A stretch of 64,000 nt of DNA from SKVR01 sp037441525 (GTDB lineage Bacteria > Bacteroidota > Bacteroidia > Bacteroidales > UBA7960): positions 1-64,000 of the forward strand of contig JBBISA010000017.1 of assembly GCA_037441525.1 (NCBI GenBank), read 5' to 3'. Each line of letters begins with the position of its first letter. The first letter of the stretch is position 1. Of this stretch, positions 28,296 through 37,038 are shown piece by piece. The translations under genes were made by a program, and so were the position numbers. The notes under the pieces were generated by a model. It was given only the letters and a program-made list of their open reading frames with translations, had not been told where the DNA came from and did no database searches.

Positions 28296-28847
28296 TTAAT
28301 GGTTTAGAATATATTCTTCCACTTTTTTTGCTGCATGATGATAAGATGCTTTAAGAGCCCCCACAGAGGTACCAAGAATATCCGATATTTCCTGATAACT
28401 AAGTTGGTCGAAATATCGCATATTAAAAACAATACGTTGCTTTTCGGGTAATTTTAATATGGATGAATAAAGCTTTCTCTCAATTTCATTACCACTAAAA
28501 CTCTGATTATTGAGTATTTTTAGCTGAAGGGTATTTTCAACATCACCCAATGGTACAAAAAATCTTCTTTTCTTTCGATTTAAGAAATTGAGCGTTTCGT
28601 TGGTTGCTATCCTGTAAATCCAGGTAAATAATTCCGACTCACCCCTAAACCTTGGCAATCCTTTCCAAACCTTGATAAAGATGTCCTGTATGATGTCGTT
28701 GGCATCATCATGATCAATTACCAAACGCCTGACATGCCAGTACGTCTTTTCCTGATATTTTCTGATAACCAGATTAAAGGCATAATTTGGATTATCCCCA
28801 TTCCTGAAAAGTTCCAGTAGCTCCTTATCTGAATAGTGTTCAGGCAT
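28296..28847 (-). CDS. ECF-type RNA polymerase sigma factor
   Basis: The 183-residue protein has region 2 (DANDIIQDIFIKVWKGLPRFRGES, then FTWIYRIATNETLNFLNRKKR) and region 4 (LPEKQRIVFNMRYFDQLSYQEISDILGTSVGALKASYHHA), the two-domain layout of ECF sigma factors. It directs RNA polymerase to stress or envelope promoters and is presumably held by the membrane protein encoded next. It is the first gene of a three-gene operon that ends with the Spy-like gene. Confidence 0.95.
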   Translation of the reverse strand: MPEHYSDKELLELFRNGDNPNYAFNLVIRKYQEKTYWHVRRLVIDHDDANDIIQDIFIKVWKGLPRFRGESELFTWIYRIATNETLNFLNRKKRRFFVPLGDVENTLQLKILNNQSFSGNEIERKLYSSILKLPEKQRIVFNMRYFDQLSYQEISDILGTSVGALKASYHHAAKKVEEYILNH

Positions 28848-29013
28848 AAGCAGTTTTCAAATAATTCATGATATTGATAGAATTATGCAGGAAATACAAA
28901 GTTTTTCACTTTAAACAATCAGACACCAGCAAAACCGAAGGGTTTAATTCAACTTGAATAAATTTTGAAAATTTTGAAATAAGAATAGTGCATCACACCA
29001 AACAGGTATTGAT

Positions 29014-29038
29014 AAAAAAACCTGGCAAGAAATGCCAG
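29014..29038 (-). terminator. Rho-independent terminator after the vWA gene
   Basis: On the minus strand the hairpin CTGGCA-TTTCT-TGCCAG is followed by G and seven T. It lies about 115 bases past the vWA stop codon. The rest of 28848-29153 shows nothing recognisable. Confidence 0.75.
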
Positions 29039-29153
29039 ATTGATAACTTTTACCAAAACAAACTAACGCAGAAAAAACTCCGGAACTGAATTTATTTCAA
29101 ATCCTGTGCTTCTTGCAAAGTTCTATATTGTGATACAAACCCGAATATAACTT

Positions 29154-30542
29154 TTAGTAATTAAGGTTCACGAGTGTTGAAATTCCCGACTCAATCCGAA
29201 ATTTTCGGTCGATGGAGAAGGTTGTCTGGCTCGATGCACGGGGCCGGTAAACGACCCGGTAATTGCCTGGTTGCAGGTATATTGTCTCACTTTGAGTATT
29301 TTCGCGCATAACATGAATTATATTCAATGTATTGTTTTCCTCGTGAAGCACTTTGGCAAAACCTAATCCCGGTAAGCGTATAACGGCTATACCGGGCTGG
29401 GGCACCTCGACAGAAGTATTATGACTTTGCTTTATATCAACATTTCTTACATGAATACGCGGCAATGATAGTATCTCAAGATCATATTTTCCAACCAAAT
29501 ATTTTTCCGTATTGCCAAAGGTTTGTGCTGTAAGAGTTTCCGTTTCACCTGCTTTTCTTATAATAGCCCGATAAGCAACCTGAGTGCTACCCCCAACCAA
29601 TAGGGTGAGACTTCCTTGTGGTACATCGATGGGCACAATATTATGTTTACCCGGAACAATATGAACATTTTCAACAGTAACGGGCGGGGTGGTATGCACC
29701 TTTATATTATAGATAACCAATGGGTCGAGGTAAAAAAGAGTATCAGGCCTTCCGCGATGGTTTAGGGTGTGGATGAAATTATCCATTATTTTTCCACTTG
29801 TTCTGTCATATAGTGTAATGGGTATATTGGTTTCGGTAGGCAGGCCATTTATATCAAGAAGGTTGATTTGGGCGGTGGTATTATCCAAAGCCTGAGAAAT
29901 AACAATATTAAGACTCTGCCGGAATTCAACTTCACTTGTAGCATCGAAATACTGACCAACACAATCGAAGTCTTCTCTGAAATCGCGACCTATACCAATA
30001 ATAAATGGCTTAAGCACAATTCCCTTTTTCTGCAATTCGCGCGAAACTGCACAAGGGTCCCCTCCACACTCTTCAATTCCATCCGTTATCAATACAATAA
30101 TGTTCCTGCAATTTTCGCAGGGAGGAAAATCGTGTTGAGCCCTTTCGAGCGACATGGCAATAGGTGTGGTTCCCCTGGGTGTTATACTTCGGAGGCGCTG
30201 CTTGATAAGAGGAACATTATTGTATGCGAAAGAAATTTCTAATCGCGAATCATCGCAATCCTGGGGTGGAAATCTCTTCTGATGACCATATACTCTAAGT
30301 GCAAGTTGTGTATTGGGGGTTTGCTGAAGGCTGTCAAGTAAGTCAATTAGCAGGTTTCGGGCAATATTAATTCGCATATCGCTTTGCCACCGGGCAAACA
30401 TACTTTGTGAGGCATCAAAAATAAAAAGGATGCGTGTTAGTGGCGCGTCTTTCTCTTTTTGCTGGCGGGTCTGCCCAAAAACCAGATTTGCAAACACAAC
30501 GAAAGCAAAAGATAATATGCAATATCGGATAGATTTCTTCAA
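29154..30542 (-). CDS. Secreted vWA-domain protein
   Basis: The 462-residue protein has a signal peptide (YCILSFAFVVFANLVFG). A von Willebrand A domain spans about 36-220. The MIDAS motif is complete: DASQSM (DxSxS), the Thr in RGTTP and TDGIEECGG. An extra cysteine cluster (PQDCDDS, PPCENCRN, EECGGDPC, FDCVG) suggests disulfides and a periplasmic or outer-surface position. Residues 225-462 are beta-rich with PEGA/carboxypeptidase-like strands (GSLTLLVGG, YDLEILS, YLQPGNYRVVYRP). A metal-dependent binding role is likely; the partner is unknown. It is transcribed alone, divergently from glutamine synthetase. Confidence 0.82.
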   Translation of the reverse strand: MKKSIRYCILSFAFVVFANLVFGQTRQQKEKDAPLTRILFIFDASQSMFARWQSDMRINIARNLLIDLLDSLQQTPNTQLALRVYGHQKRFPPQDCDDSRLEISFAYNNVPLIKQRLRSITPRGTTPIAMSLERAQHDFPPCENCRNIIVLITDGIEECGGDPCAVSRELQKKGIVLKPFIIGIGRDFREDFDCVGQYFDATSEVEFRQSLNIVISQALDNTTAQINLLDINGLPTETNIPITLYDRTSGKIMDNFIHTLNHRGRPDTLFYLDPLVIYNIKVHTTPPVTVENVHIVPGKHNIVPIDVPQGSLTLLVGGSTQVAYRAIIRKAGETETLTAQTFGNTEKYLVGKYDLEILSLPRIHVRNVDIKQSHNTSVEVPQPGIAVIRLPGLGFAKVLHEENNTLNIIHVMRENTQSETIYLQPGNYRVVYRPRASSQTTFSIDRKFRIESGISTLVNLNY

Positions 30543-30621
30543 GTTTCGTTTGAAATTTTTATAAATATTTTCAATGATTATGTTAACAACAACGACTTTT
30601 TTAATCTGGCTCTCTGAATTA

Positions 30622-30629
30622 CAAAGTTA
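30622..30629 (-). promoter_or_regulatory. -7 element for the vWA gene
   Basis: On the minus strand this reads TAACTTTG (TAnnTTTG), 80 bases upstream of the vWA start codon. No good -33 box is seen. Confidence 0.4.
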
Positions 30630-30830
30630 AACAATTGAAAATTGTGTTACGGGAGGATTTCTACTGTCTTATGCAAGAATTTATATTAAATACCCTCAAG
30701 TTGTTTAAAATTCGTTCCATCTAGTAAATAAAAAGCAATCGTTTATTTGATGGACAGAACCCTAAAAAACAACTTTTACTATACAACACCCCCAATTTTT
30801 TAATCCAAAAGCAATTTTTATAATATTATT

Positions 30831-30863
30831 TTTGTTTTGTCCCCATTTTTTTTACTACTTTTG
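30831..30863 (+). promoter_or_regulatory. Complete Bacteroidota promoter for glutamine synthetase
   Basis: TTTG (30831-30834) is followed after 21 bases by TACTTTTG (30856-30863), matching TTTG-N19-21-TAnnTTTG. The start codon lies 27 bases downstream, giving a short leader. Confidence 0.65.
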
Positions 30864-30889
30864 CCTGCAAACTTAAACTTTTACACAAT

Positions 30890-33079
30890 ATGAGCAACAG
30901 AAGATTCACAGCACTACAGGAAGCATTAACTCACAGACCCGTTGAATCTACCCACATTCCTTCAAAAGTGTCGGAATATTATGGGAAAAACGTTTTCGAT
31001 GACAGGGCCATGAGAGAGTATCTTCCTGATGATGTTTACAAAAGCATTACAGAAAACATTGAAAAATCAGAAAAGATCGACAAAAAGGTAGCCGATCAGG
31101 TTGCATCGGCAATGAAAGCATGGGCACTCAGCAAGGGTGCAACCCATTATACCCACTGGTTTCTTCCATTAAATGGCGCAACTGCCGAAAAACATGATGC
31201 TTTTTTTAATCCTTCTTCCGACAACAGGAGTATAGAACAATTCGATGGTAGCAAACTTGTGCAGCAGGAACCTGATGCAAGCAGTTTTCCAAGTGGCGGT
31301 TTGCGCAACACATTCGAAGCCAGAGGTTACTCAGCCTGGGACCCATCCTCTCCTGCTTTCATAATGGATGATACACTTTGTATTCCCACAATTTTCGTTT
31401 CTTATACTGGCGAAGCCCTCGACTTTAAAACACCCCTCTTAAAATCAATTGCCGCAATCGACTCGGAAGCAACTCAGGTTTGTCAGCTTTTCGATCGTAG
31501 CATCACACGGGTATATTCAACCCTGGGCTGGGAGCAGGAATACTTCCTGGTAGATGAATCACTCTATTACGCTCGTCCCGACCTTATTATGACCGGACGT
31601 ACACTTACCGGACATGCTCCGGCCAAAGGACAACAGTTGGAAGACCATTATTTTGGTGCCATTGCACCACGCGTAAAGGCTTTTATGAAAGAATTCGAAT
31701 ATGAAGCATGGCTACTGGGTATTCCGGCAAAAACAAGGCATAACGAGGTTGCACCCAACCAGTTCGAACTTGCACCCGTATATGAGGAGGTGAATATTGC
31801 CATTGACCACAACCAACTTGTAATGGTTGTAATGGACAAAGTGGCCCGCAAACACAAATTCCGTGTTCTTTTCCACGAAAAACCCTTTGCAGGCATCAAT
31901 GGAAGCGGTAAACACAACAACTGGTCGCTGGCAACCAATACTGGCAAAAACCTGCTTAGCCCGGGTCATACCCCAAAAACAAACCTGTTATTCCTTACTT
32001 TCTTTGTTAACTTTATCAAATCTGTGCACGACCATGCCGATTTGCTAAGAGCTGCTATTGCTTCTGCCGGAAACGACCACAGATTGGGAGCCAACGAAGC
32101 ACCCCCTGCAATTATTTCGGTATTTATTGGTACCCAGCTTACCCGGGTACTTAAGGAAATTGAACAAAAGGTTAAAGACGGTAAGATGACTCCGGAAGAA
32201 AAAACCGAGCTTAAACTCAATATCGGTAAAATTCCGCAAATTATTCTTGACAATACCGACCGCAACCGCACATCACCGGTAGCGTTTACCGGAAACAAGT
32301 TTGAAGTTAGAGCCGTTGGTGCTTCTGCCAACTGTGCCCCCCCAATGATAGTTGTTAATACCGCCCTGGCCGATCAGTTGAAAAAGTTCCGTCGGGTTCT
32401 CGAAGAGGCTATGAATAAAGGGGAAGATAAGGATGAAGCAATTTTCAAAATCCTTCGCGATTATATTAGCGTATCATGGCCAATACTTTTCGAAGGAAAC
32501 GGTTATAGCCAGGAATGGGTTGATGAAGCAGCCAAAAGAGGCCTGTCTAACCTAAAAAATACCCCCGATGCTTTGGGAGCTTATATCTCCAAAAAAACAA
32601 TCAAACTTTTTGAAGACCACAATGTATTTACACACAAAGAGCTCGAAGCACGGTGGGAAATCAGGCATGAAAATTATGCCAAGGTTATACAGATTGAATC
32701 AAGGTCGCTTGCCGATATTGCTGGCAACCACATTATTCCAACTGCCATAAGGTATCAAAATATACTGGTTGATAATGTAAAAGGCCTGAAAGAAATTCTG
32801 CCTAAAGATCAATTCGAAAAATTGGCCGAACTACAAATATACATCATCAGCAAAATTTCTGAACATATCTCAGCCATCAGAAAAGATGTTCAGGAAATGA
32901 TTGATAAACGCAAGATTGCCAATCAGGTTGAGGAAGCTCATAAGCGTGCAGAATATTACTGCAATGAAGTTAAGCCATATCTTGAAAGCATCAGGTACCA
33001 TGTTGATAAACTTGAAATACTTGTTGACGACGAAATGTGGACACTACCCAAATACAGGGAAATGTTGTTTATTAAATAA
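30890..33079 (+). CDS. glnN: Glutamine synthetase type III
   Basis: The 729-residue length is that of the GSIII family, much longer than GSI. GSIII marks include RFTALQEALTHRP at the N-terminus, KGATHYTHWFLPLNGATAEKHD, FPSGGLRNTFEARGYSAWDP, GWEQEYFLVDESLY, PAKTRHNEVAPNQFELAPVY and AGINGSGKHNNWSL. The enzyme joins ammonia to glutamate using ATP in the cytoplasm, the main ammonium assimilation step in many Bacteroidota. It has its own promoter (30831-30863) and a strong terminator (33140-33177), so it is a single-gene unit. All the listed motifs are intact. Confidence 0.97.
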   Translation: MSNRRFTALQEALTHRPVESTHIPSKVSEYYGKNVFDDRAMREYLPDDVYKSITENIEKSEKIDKKVADQVASAMKAWALSKGATHYTHWFLPLNGATAEKHDAFFNPSSDNRSIEQFDGSKLVQQEPDASSFPSGGLRNTFEARGYSAWDPSSPAFIMDDTLCIPTIFVSYTGEALDFKTPLLKSIAAIDSEATQVCQLFDRSITRVYSTLGWEQEYFLVDESLYYARPDLIMTGRTLTGHAPAKGQQLEDHYFGAIAPRVKAFMKEFEYEAWLLGIPAKTRHNEVAPNQFELAPVYEEVNIAIDHNQLVMVVMDKVARKHKFRVLFHEKPFAGINGSGKHNNWSLATNTGKNLLSPGHTPKTNLLFLTFFVNFIKSVHDHADLLRAAIASAGNDHRLGANEAPPAIISVFIGTQLTRVLKEIEQKVKDGKMTPEEKTELKLNIGKIPQIILDNTDRNRTSPVAFTGNKFEVRAVGASANCAPPMIVVNTALADQLKKFRRVLEEAMNKGEDKDEAIFKILRDYISVSWPILFEGNGYSQEWVDEAAKRGLSNLKNTPDALGAYISKKTIKLFEDHNVFTHKELEARWEIRHENYAKVIQIESRSLADIAGNHIIPTAIRYQNILVDNVKGLKEILPKDQFEKLAELQIYIISKISEHISAIRKDVQEMIDKRKIANQVEEAHKRAEYYCNEVKPYLESIRYHVDKLEILVDDEMWTLPKYREMLFIK

Positions 33080-33139
33080 CTTACCTGATATTTTTGAAAA
33101 ATTGTAAAGGTTTAGATTATATTAGATAGGTTGATTAGA

Positions 33140-33177
33140 AAGGGATTGAACCAAATTGTTCAATCCCTTATTTTTTT
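33140..33177 (+). terminator. Strong rho-independent terminator after glnN
   Basis: A perfect 12-bp stem, AAGGGATTGAAC (33140-33151) with GTTCAATCCCTT (33158-33169), has a 6-base loop and is followed by A and seven T. Confidence 0.9.
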
Positions 33178-33191
33178 ATCGGGAAATAAAT

Positions 33192-34181
33192 TCAAAAGTT
33201 ATAGACCAAGCCAATACCCAATTGCTGCTTAAACTGGGTAGTTGGTCTGGAATAGAGCAATACCTGCTCCCCATTTCTCTTCTCATATTTGGGTATTTTT
33301 ATATCATGGTCATACAACAAGTGAAATCCAACCGATGCCGTAAGATATTTGTTAATGGGCATATTAATAGTAGTAAGCCAGTCAACATCGGTATTTTTTC
33401 GGTTTCTAACATCGGAATCGGTATAGTTGTTAAATAGAACTATTCTTGAGTTCACTTTAACATTGGTAATTACTTCTTTATTGAACTCAATTCGCATTAA
33501 AGCACCAAACTCAGGATTGAGATTCTTGCCTTGATTAACTCCAAAGGCCCCAGCTTCTGACAAATTATCATCCAGAACGAAGGTAAACTTACCTGTGATG
33601 GGCGAGAAAAAAACTGACAGGAACTCGACCGGTTTATAATCAAACCCCACCGCCACAGTTAGATAGCCTGGCGCCATAAACCTCGAAACAACATCAACAT
33701 CGTTAGGATATTTGTAACCTGGGGCAAATTGCGATTGAAAATTTAATACACTCGAAAAATTTATCTTTGGACTTAAAGACCTGCCAATCTTCGAAAAAAG
33801 GTCAATTTTGTCTGTATTCTTCCTAAGAGAGGTGTTTTCAATTTTTATAATACCATACGACAGGTCAAGGTAATTTTCCCATTTGATTCGGTTTCTATCA
33901 TAATTAGCATTAAACCTTGCATTGGTGGTTGATGAAAATGAATTTTCACCCCCTGCGGCCCAATTGGTAAAGCTTACCTGGTTGAGATTTTGCTGGAAAA
34001 AACCGGATAGCTTCCATGGTGATACTACCCTTGTAGTATCGGCAGCAAAAACGGATATATAGTTTATGAAAAATATAATCATCATACAAAAAAACGATTG
34101 GCCAATTAACCTCCAATGGTTTCTGCTATTTTTAGTTCCAACATTCGTTGCTCCTGAAATCTGCTCTGTATGGTTTTTCAT
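33192..34181 (-). CDS. DUF3078 outer-membrane-type protein
   Basis: The start at 34181 (MKNHTEQ) places the hydrophobic stretch (FCMMIIFFINYISVFA) about 29 residues in; an earlier in-frame start at 34286 would add 35 residues and fits a signal peptide less well. The mature protein begins with the DUF3078 hallmark WKLSGFFQQNLNQVSFTNWA and continues as amphipathic strands to a terminal aromatic (GIGLVYNF), as expected for an outer-membrane beta-barrel. The function of the family is unknown. It is convergent with glnN and divergent from the oxidoreductase gene. Confidence 0.8.
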   Translation of the reverse strand: MKNHTEQISGATNVGTKNSRNHWRLIGQSFFCMMIIFFINYISVFAADTTRVVSPWKLSGFFQQNLNQVSFTNWAAGGENSFSSTTNARFNANYDRNRIKWENYLDLSYGIIKIENTSLRKNTDKIDLFSKIGRSLSPKINFSSVLNFQSQFAPGYKYPNDVDVVSRFMAPGYLTVAVGFDYKPVEFLSVFFSPITGKFTFVLDDNLSEAGAFGVNQGKNLNPEFGALMRIEFNKEVITNVKVNSRIVLFNNYTDSDVRNRKNTDVDWLTTINMPINKYLTASVGFHLLYDHDIKIPKYEKRNGEQVLLYSRPTTQFKQQLGIGLVYNF

Positions 34182-34395
34182 TTTTCTATGAATTAGATTA
34201 ATAATTCTGTTAAGTTCATCTATAAGATGCTCAAAAGTAGAAAATCTGAAATTATATTCAAACATAAAATGAACCGACTCAAACAAAACGCATTGAAAAA
34301 TGTTGCATTATTTAGTTTTGTATCCAAACCTCAAAACCAAATCATTTTGCTCATTCTAATCTTATAGGGAAAGTTTTAATTAATTCCAGCTATTT

Positions 34396-35403
34396 ATGAA
34401 AGCAATAGTATTTTCTTCACCATCTGCTCCGGCTTCAGTGGTTGATATTCCCATTCCGGAACCAACAATTAGCGAGGTTCGGGTTAAGTTATTTGCCGCA
34501 GCATTAAACCGTCGCGATTATTGGATAAAGAAGGGAATTTATGCTGGCAGCCAGTATCCATGTTTTCCCGGAAGCGATGGTGCCGGCGTGGTTGACAAGG
34601 TAATAAATCCAAAATTCGAACATTTGCTGGGTAAAGAAGTGGTTATTAATCCTGGCCTTTTTTGGGGGCAATCTGAACATGCTCATGAAAAAGATTTTCA
34701 GATATTGGGCTTGCCAAGGCAAGGCACTTTTGCCCAATATGTGTGTGTGCCAGCCGAAAATATCCATCCAAAACCGTTGGAGTATAGCTTCGAACAAGCG
34801 GCAGCATTGCCCCTTGCAGGTTTAACAGCTTACAGGGCTCTTTTTACCAAAGGACAACTTAAAAATGGAGAGAAGATTTTGATTACAGGAATAGGTGGCG
34901 GTGTTTCTCTATTTTTATTGAAATTTGCAGCTGTAATGGGGACAGACATTTACATTACCAGTGGCTCAGAAAAGAAACTAAAGTCGGCCCTGCAGTTAGG
35001 GGCTATCAACGGAGTTTTGTATACCAACGAAAAATGGGACCAGCAACTTGCTGATATTGTCCCGGATGGTTTTGATATAATTATTGATAGTGCCGGAGGA
35101 AATGGATTTGCCTTATTACCATCCTTATTAAAAACAGGTGGCAGAATTGTAAATTTTGGCGGTACGGCCGGAAAAATTGACAACCTGATACCTGCAAAAT
35201 TATTCTGGAAACAAGCCTCCATACTCGGAACCACCATGGGGAGCCCCAGGGATTTTATTTCGATGGTAAGCTTTGTTGAGAAAAACAGAATTTTTCCGGT
35301 TATCGACAAAATTCTACCCATGGAGGATACCGAACTTGCGTTTAAACTGATGGAAAAACACGAACAATTCGGAAAAATCGTAATTAAGCCCCCCTCTTTT
35401 TAA
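34396..35403 (+). CDS. Quinone oxidoreductase-like MDR enzyme
   Basis: The 335-residue protein is a medium-chain dehydrogenase/reductase. It has the GroES-like N-terminal half (NRRDYWIKKGIY, FPGSDGAGVVD), the hinge AALPLAGLTAYRALF and a Rossmann fold with ILITGIGGGVSLFLLKFA near residue 160. The structural-zinc cysteine cluster and the catalytic Cys/His ligands of alcohol dehydrogenases are absent, so the zinc-free quinone oxidoreductase (NADPH-dependent) branch is the best fit. The substrate is unknown. It appears to be a single gene. Confidence 0.88.
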   Translation: MKAIVFSSPSAPASVVDIPIPEPTISEVRVKLFAAALNRRDYWIKKGIYAGSQYPCFPGSDGAGVVDKVINPKFEHLLGKEVVINPGLFWGQSEHAHEKDFQILGLPRQGTFAQYVCVPAENIHPKPLEYSFEQAAALPLAGLTAYRALFTKGQLKNGEKILITGIGGGVSLFLLKFAAVMGTDIYITSGSEKKLKSALQLGAINGVLYTNEKWDQQLADIVPDGFDIIIDSAGGNGFALLPSLLKTGGRIVNFGGTAGKIDNLIPAKLFWKQASILGTTMGSPRDFISMVSFVEKNRIFPVIDKILPMEDTELAFKLMEKHEQFGKIVIKPPSF

Positions 35404-35583
35404 CAAAAAAACACCCATTTTTTCCATAAAATCCGGTTTAATTTTCAGATAAAAAATCATCAACATAAATCCATAACTTATTGATTTTATGTAATTTAAC
35501 AAATATATTTTATCAGTAAAACGTGTTGTTTTATCGAATTATTTGTGTGGGTATCACCTAAAAAAAAATCGGTGAATAAACGG

Positions 35584-35615
35584 ATTGTACGAACAACACA
35601 CCTGTACTATATTTG
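35584..35615 (+). promoter_or_regulatory. Near-consensus promoter ahead of a gene-poor stretch
   Basis: ATTG (35584-35587), 20 bases, then TATATTTG (35608-35615), matching TTTG-N19-21-TAnnTTTG with one mismatch in the -33 box. No sizeable gene follows on this strand, which suggests a short or non-coding transcript. Confidence 0.45.
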
Positions 35616-35784
35616 ACCTACGATAGTTCTTTAGAGATTTGAAGCAAAAATATTTCGATATATTTCAAATTGCATGTCATAGCAACTTGCCAAAAAAGTA
35701 GACAGGCATTGCCCGAAGTTGAGCATGGAGAAGAATCAGCGTATAAAGCGATGATATTTGTTGGAGATTGGTTTAATACTCGGC

Positions 35785-35925
35785 ATGTCAGAGAATCAGA
35801 TTGAGTTTTCAAGTGTTGTCGGATACATTTTGAAATTGGCTTATCTTTTTCTCTCTGAATGGGGAGGTATCAGAGTTTTTCTATTTGATGGCGAGTTGCT
35901 TATTTTATTGAATCTAAACCACTAA
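35785..35925 (+). CDS. Possible small hydrophobic protein
   Basis: An ATG at 35785 opens a 46-codon frame beginning MSENQIEFSSVVGYILKLAY and ending LLILLNLNH. It is hydrophobic and could form one or two membrane segments. The frame is open upstream to a TGA near 35757, so a TTG start is also possible. No ribosome-binding site is obvious and no family is recognised. It lies inside the candidate transcript. Confidence 0.2.
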   Translation: MSENQIEFSSVVGYILKLAYLFLSEWGGIRVFLFDGELLILLNLNH

Positions 35926-36000
35926 GTGGGTAAAAAAATTGGATTTCCTGAAGGAAATCCATGTTTTTGGTTTTATTGTTTTACAGTGTTAGTGGTGTGA

Positions 36001-36033
36001 GGGTTGTCTTTGTGAAAAGGCAACCCTTTTTTT
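36001..36033 (+). terminator. Rho-independent terminator ending the gene-poor stretch
   Basis: GGGTTG (36001-36006) pairs with CAACCC (36021-36026), followed by seven T. The orientation is plus strand, while the nearest downstream gene is on the minus strand. Confidence 0.75.
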
Positions 36034-36066
36034 ATCAATGATTCCCAAGAAATTTTTTTCGCCTGC

Positions 36067-36717
36067 TTAGGGGGCAATGGCATTATTTTTTAGGGCAAAA
36101 CTAATCAGAGCAGCAGTGTTTTTTAATCCCGATTTTGAAAGCATATTATTGCGATGCCCTCCTACGGTTCTGGGGCTTATTTTTAATTTTTCGGCAATGT
36201 CAGCATTTGAAAATCCTTCACTTACAAGCTGCAGAATTTCCAGCTCTCTTTTTGTAAAACTATCAATTATGTTCTTATCTCTTGATTCCTGTTTTGCATT
36301 AAAAACCTTGCGTGTAACCATAACCAGAATTTCATCGCTGAAATAACCCTTCTGTTGCGAAATATTTTCAATAGCCTTCACCAATTCATCTTTCCCAATG
36401 TTCTTTAGCAGGTAACCCATTGCCCCAGCCTGCAACATTTCTTCAACATATTCGTTTTCTCCAAACATGCTAAGAGCCATTATTTTTAAATCAGGATTGA
36501 TTTCGAGAGCCCTGCGTGTGGTTTCAATACCATTTATTCCTGGCATTTTTATATCCATAAAAACAATATCGGGGTGAATTGAAGGAAGTATTTCAAGAAA
36601 TTTTTCACCTGAGTCCGATTCTCCTATTACTTCAACACCGGCAATATCAACCAACAGGTCTCTAAGCCCATTTCTGAATATAAAGTGGTCGTCAACGATA
36701 AATATTTTTTTTGTCAT
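36067..36717 (-). CDS. NarL/FixJ-type response regulator
   Basis: The 216-residue protein has an N-terminal receiver with acidic pair D9/D10, phospho-acceptor D55 (FMDIKMPG) and a Lys in YLLKNIG. A LuxR-type helix-turn-helix follows (FTKRELEILQLVSEGFSNADIAEKLKIS, then RTVGGHRNNMLSKSG). It binds DNA when phosphorylated. It lies downstream of the HisKA_3 kinase gene, the kinase class that normally pairs with NarL regulators, so that kinase is the probable partner. A 321-base gap separates them, so it may also have its own promoter. Confidence 0.95.
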   Translation of the reverse strand: MTKKIFIVDDHFIFRNGLRDLLVDIAGVEVIGESDSGEKFLEILPSIHPDIVFMDIKMPGINGIETTRRALEINPDLKIMALSMFGENEYVEEMLQAGAMGYLLKNIGKDELVKAIENISQQKGYFSDEILVMVTRKVFNAKQESRDKNIIDSFTKRELEILQLVSEGFSNADIAEKLKISPRTVGGHRNNMLSKSGLKNTAALISFALKNNAIAP

Positions 36718-36819
36718 TTATGATAGTTTTTTGATTTCCATAAAACAACTGGAAAGGAGAAATTAGGTCTGTTTACCGGTTATCCCTCTTCAATTGTAAG
36801 CAACCTTACCAAATCTGGC

Positions 36820-36827
36820 CAAAATTA
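36820..36827 (-). promoter_or_regulatory. Candidate -7 element for the NarL-type regulator
   Basis: On the minus strand this reads TAATTTTG (TAnnTTTG), 103 bases upstream of the regulator start. No -33 box is clear. The 321-base spacer 36718-37038 otherwise holds only the half-palindrome at 36930. Confidence 0.35.
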
Positions 36828-36929
36828 GCTAATTACATCTGCCATTGCATCAGTATTTTTATGCAAAAATGAAAAAGAATTATTCACTGCACCAAGGTAA
36901 CGCATTATAATCATTCATCATTATTTTTA

Positions 36930-36945
36930 AACCCGGGCTGGTCAT
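36930..36945. repeat. Half copy of the 50-bp palindrome
   Basis: AACCCGGGCTGGTCAT resembles one arm of the 50-bp palindrome (AACCCGGCTTAGTCAT) with small changes. No opposing arm is present; a run of A follows. Confidence 0.4.
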
Positions 36946-37038
36946 AAAAAAAAAGGACGACGATACGGATTAATAAATTTTTGGCCATTAAAAGCACATT
37001 TATCATCGAACCAGATTCTTTTTGCCCTAATTCTGAAT

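Larger units (their letters stand above)
35622..36033 (+). ncRNA. Candidate small RNA of about 410 nt
   Basis: The stretch lies between a near-consensus promoter (35584-35615) and a strong terminator on the same strand (36001-36033). It contains further hairpins, among them CCACTAAGTGG near 35920 and GGATTTCC-TGAA-GGAAATCC at 35941-35960. It shows no motifs of RNase P RNA, tmRNA, SRP RNA or 6S RNA that I can recognise. A 46-codon frame lies inside (35785-35925), so a short mRNA is an alternative. The spacer 35404-35583 shows nothing else. Confidence 0.35.

Noticed and set aside
31966..32331. 121-codon antisense frame within glnN
   Set aside because: It is a shadow of a strongly conserved gene, with no independent evidence of coding.
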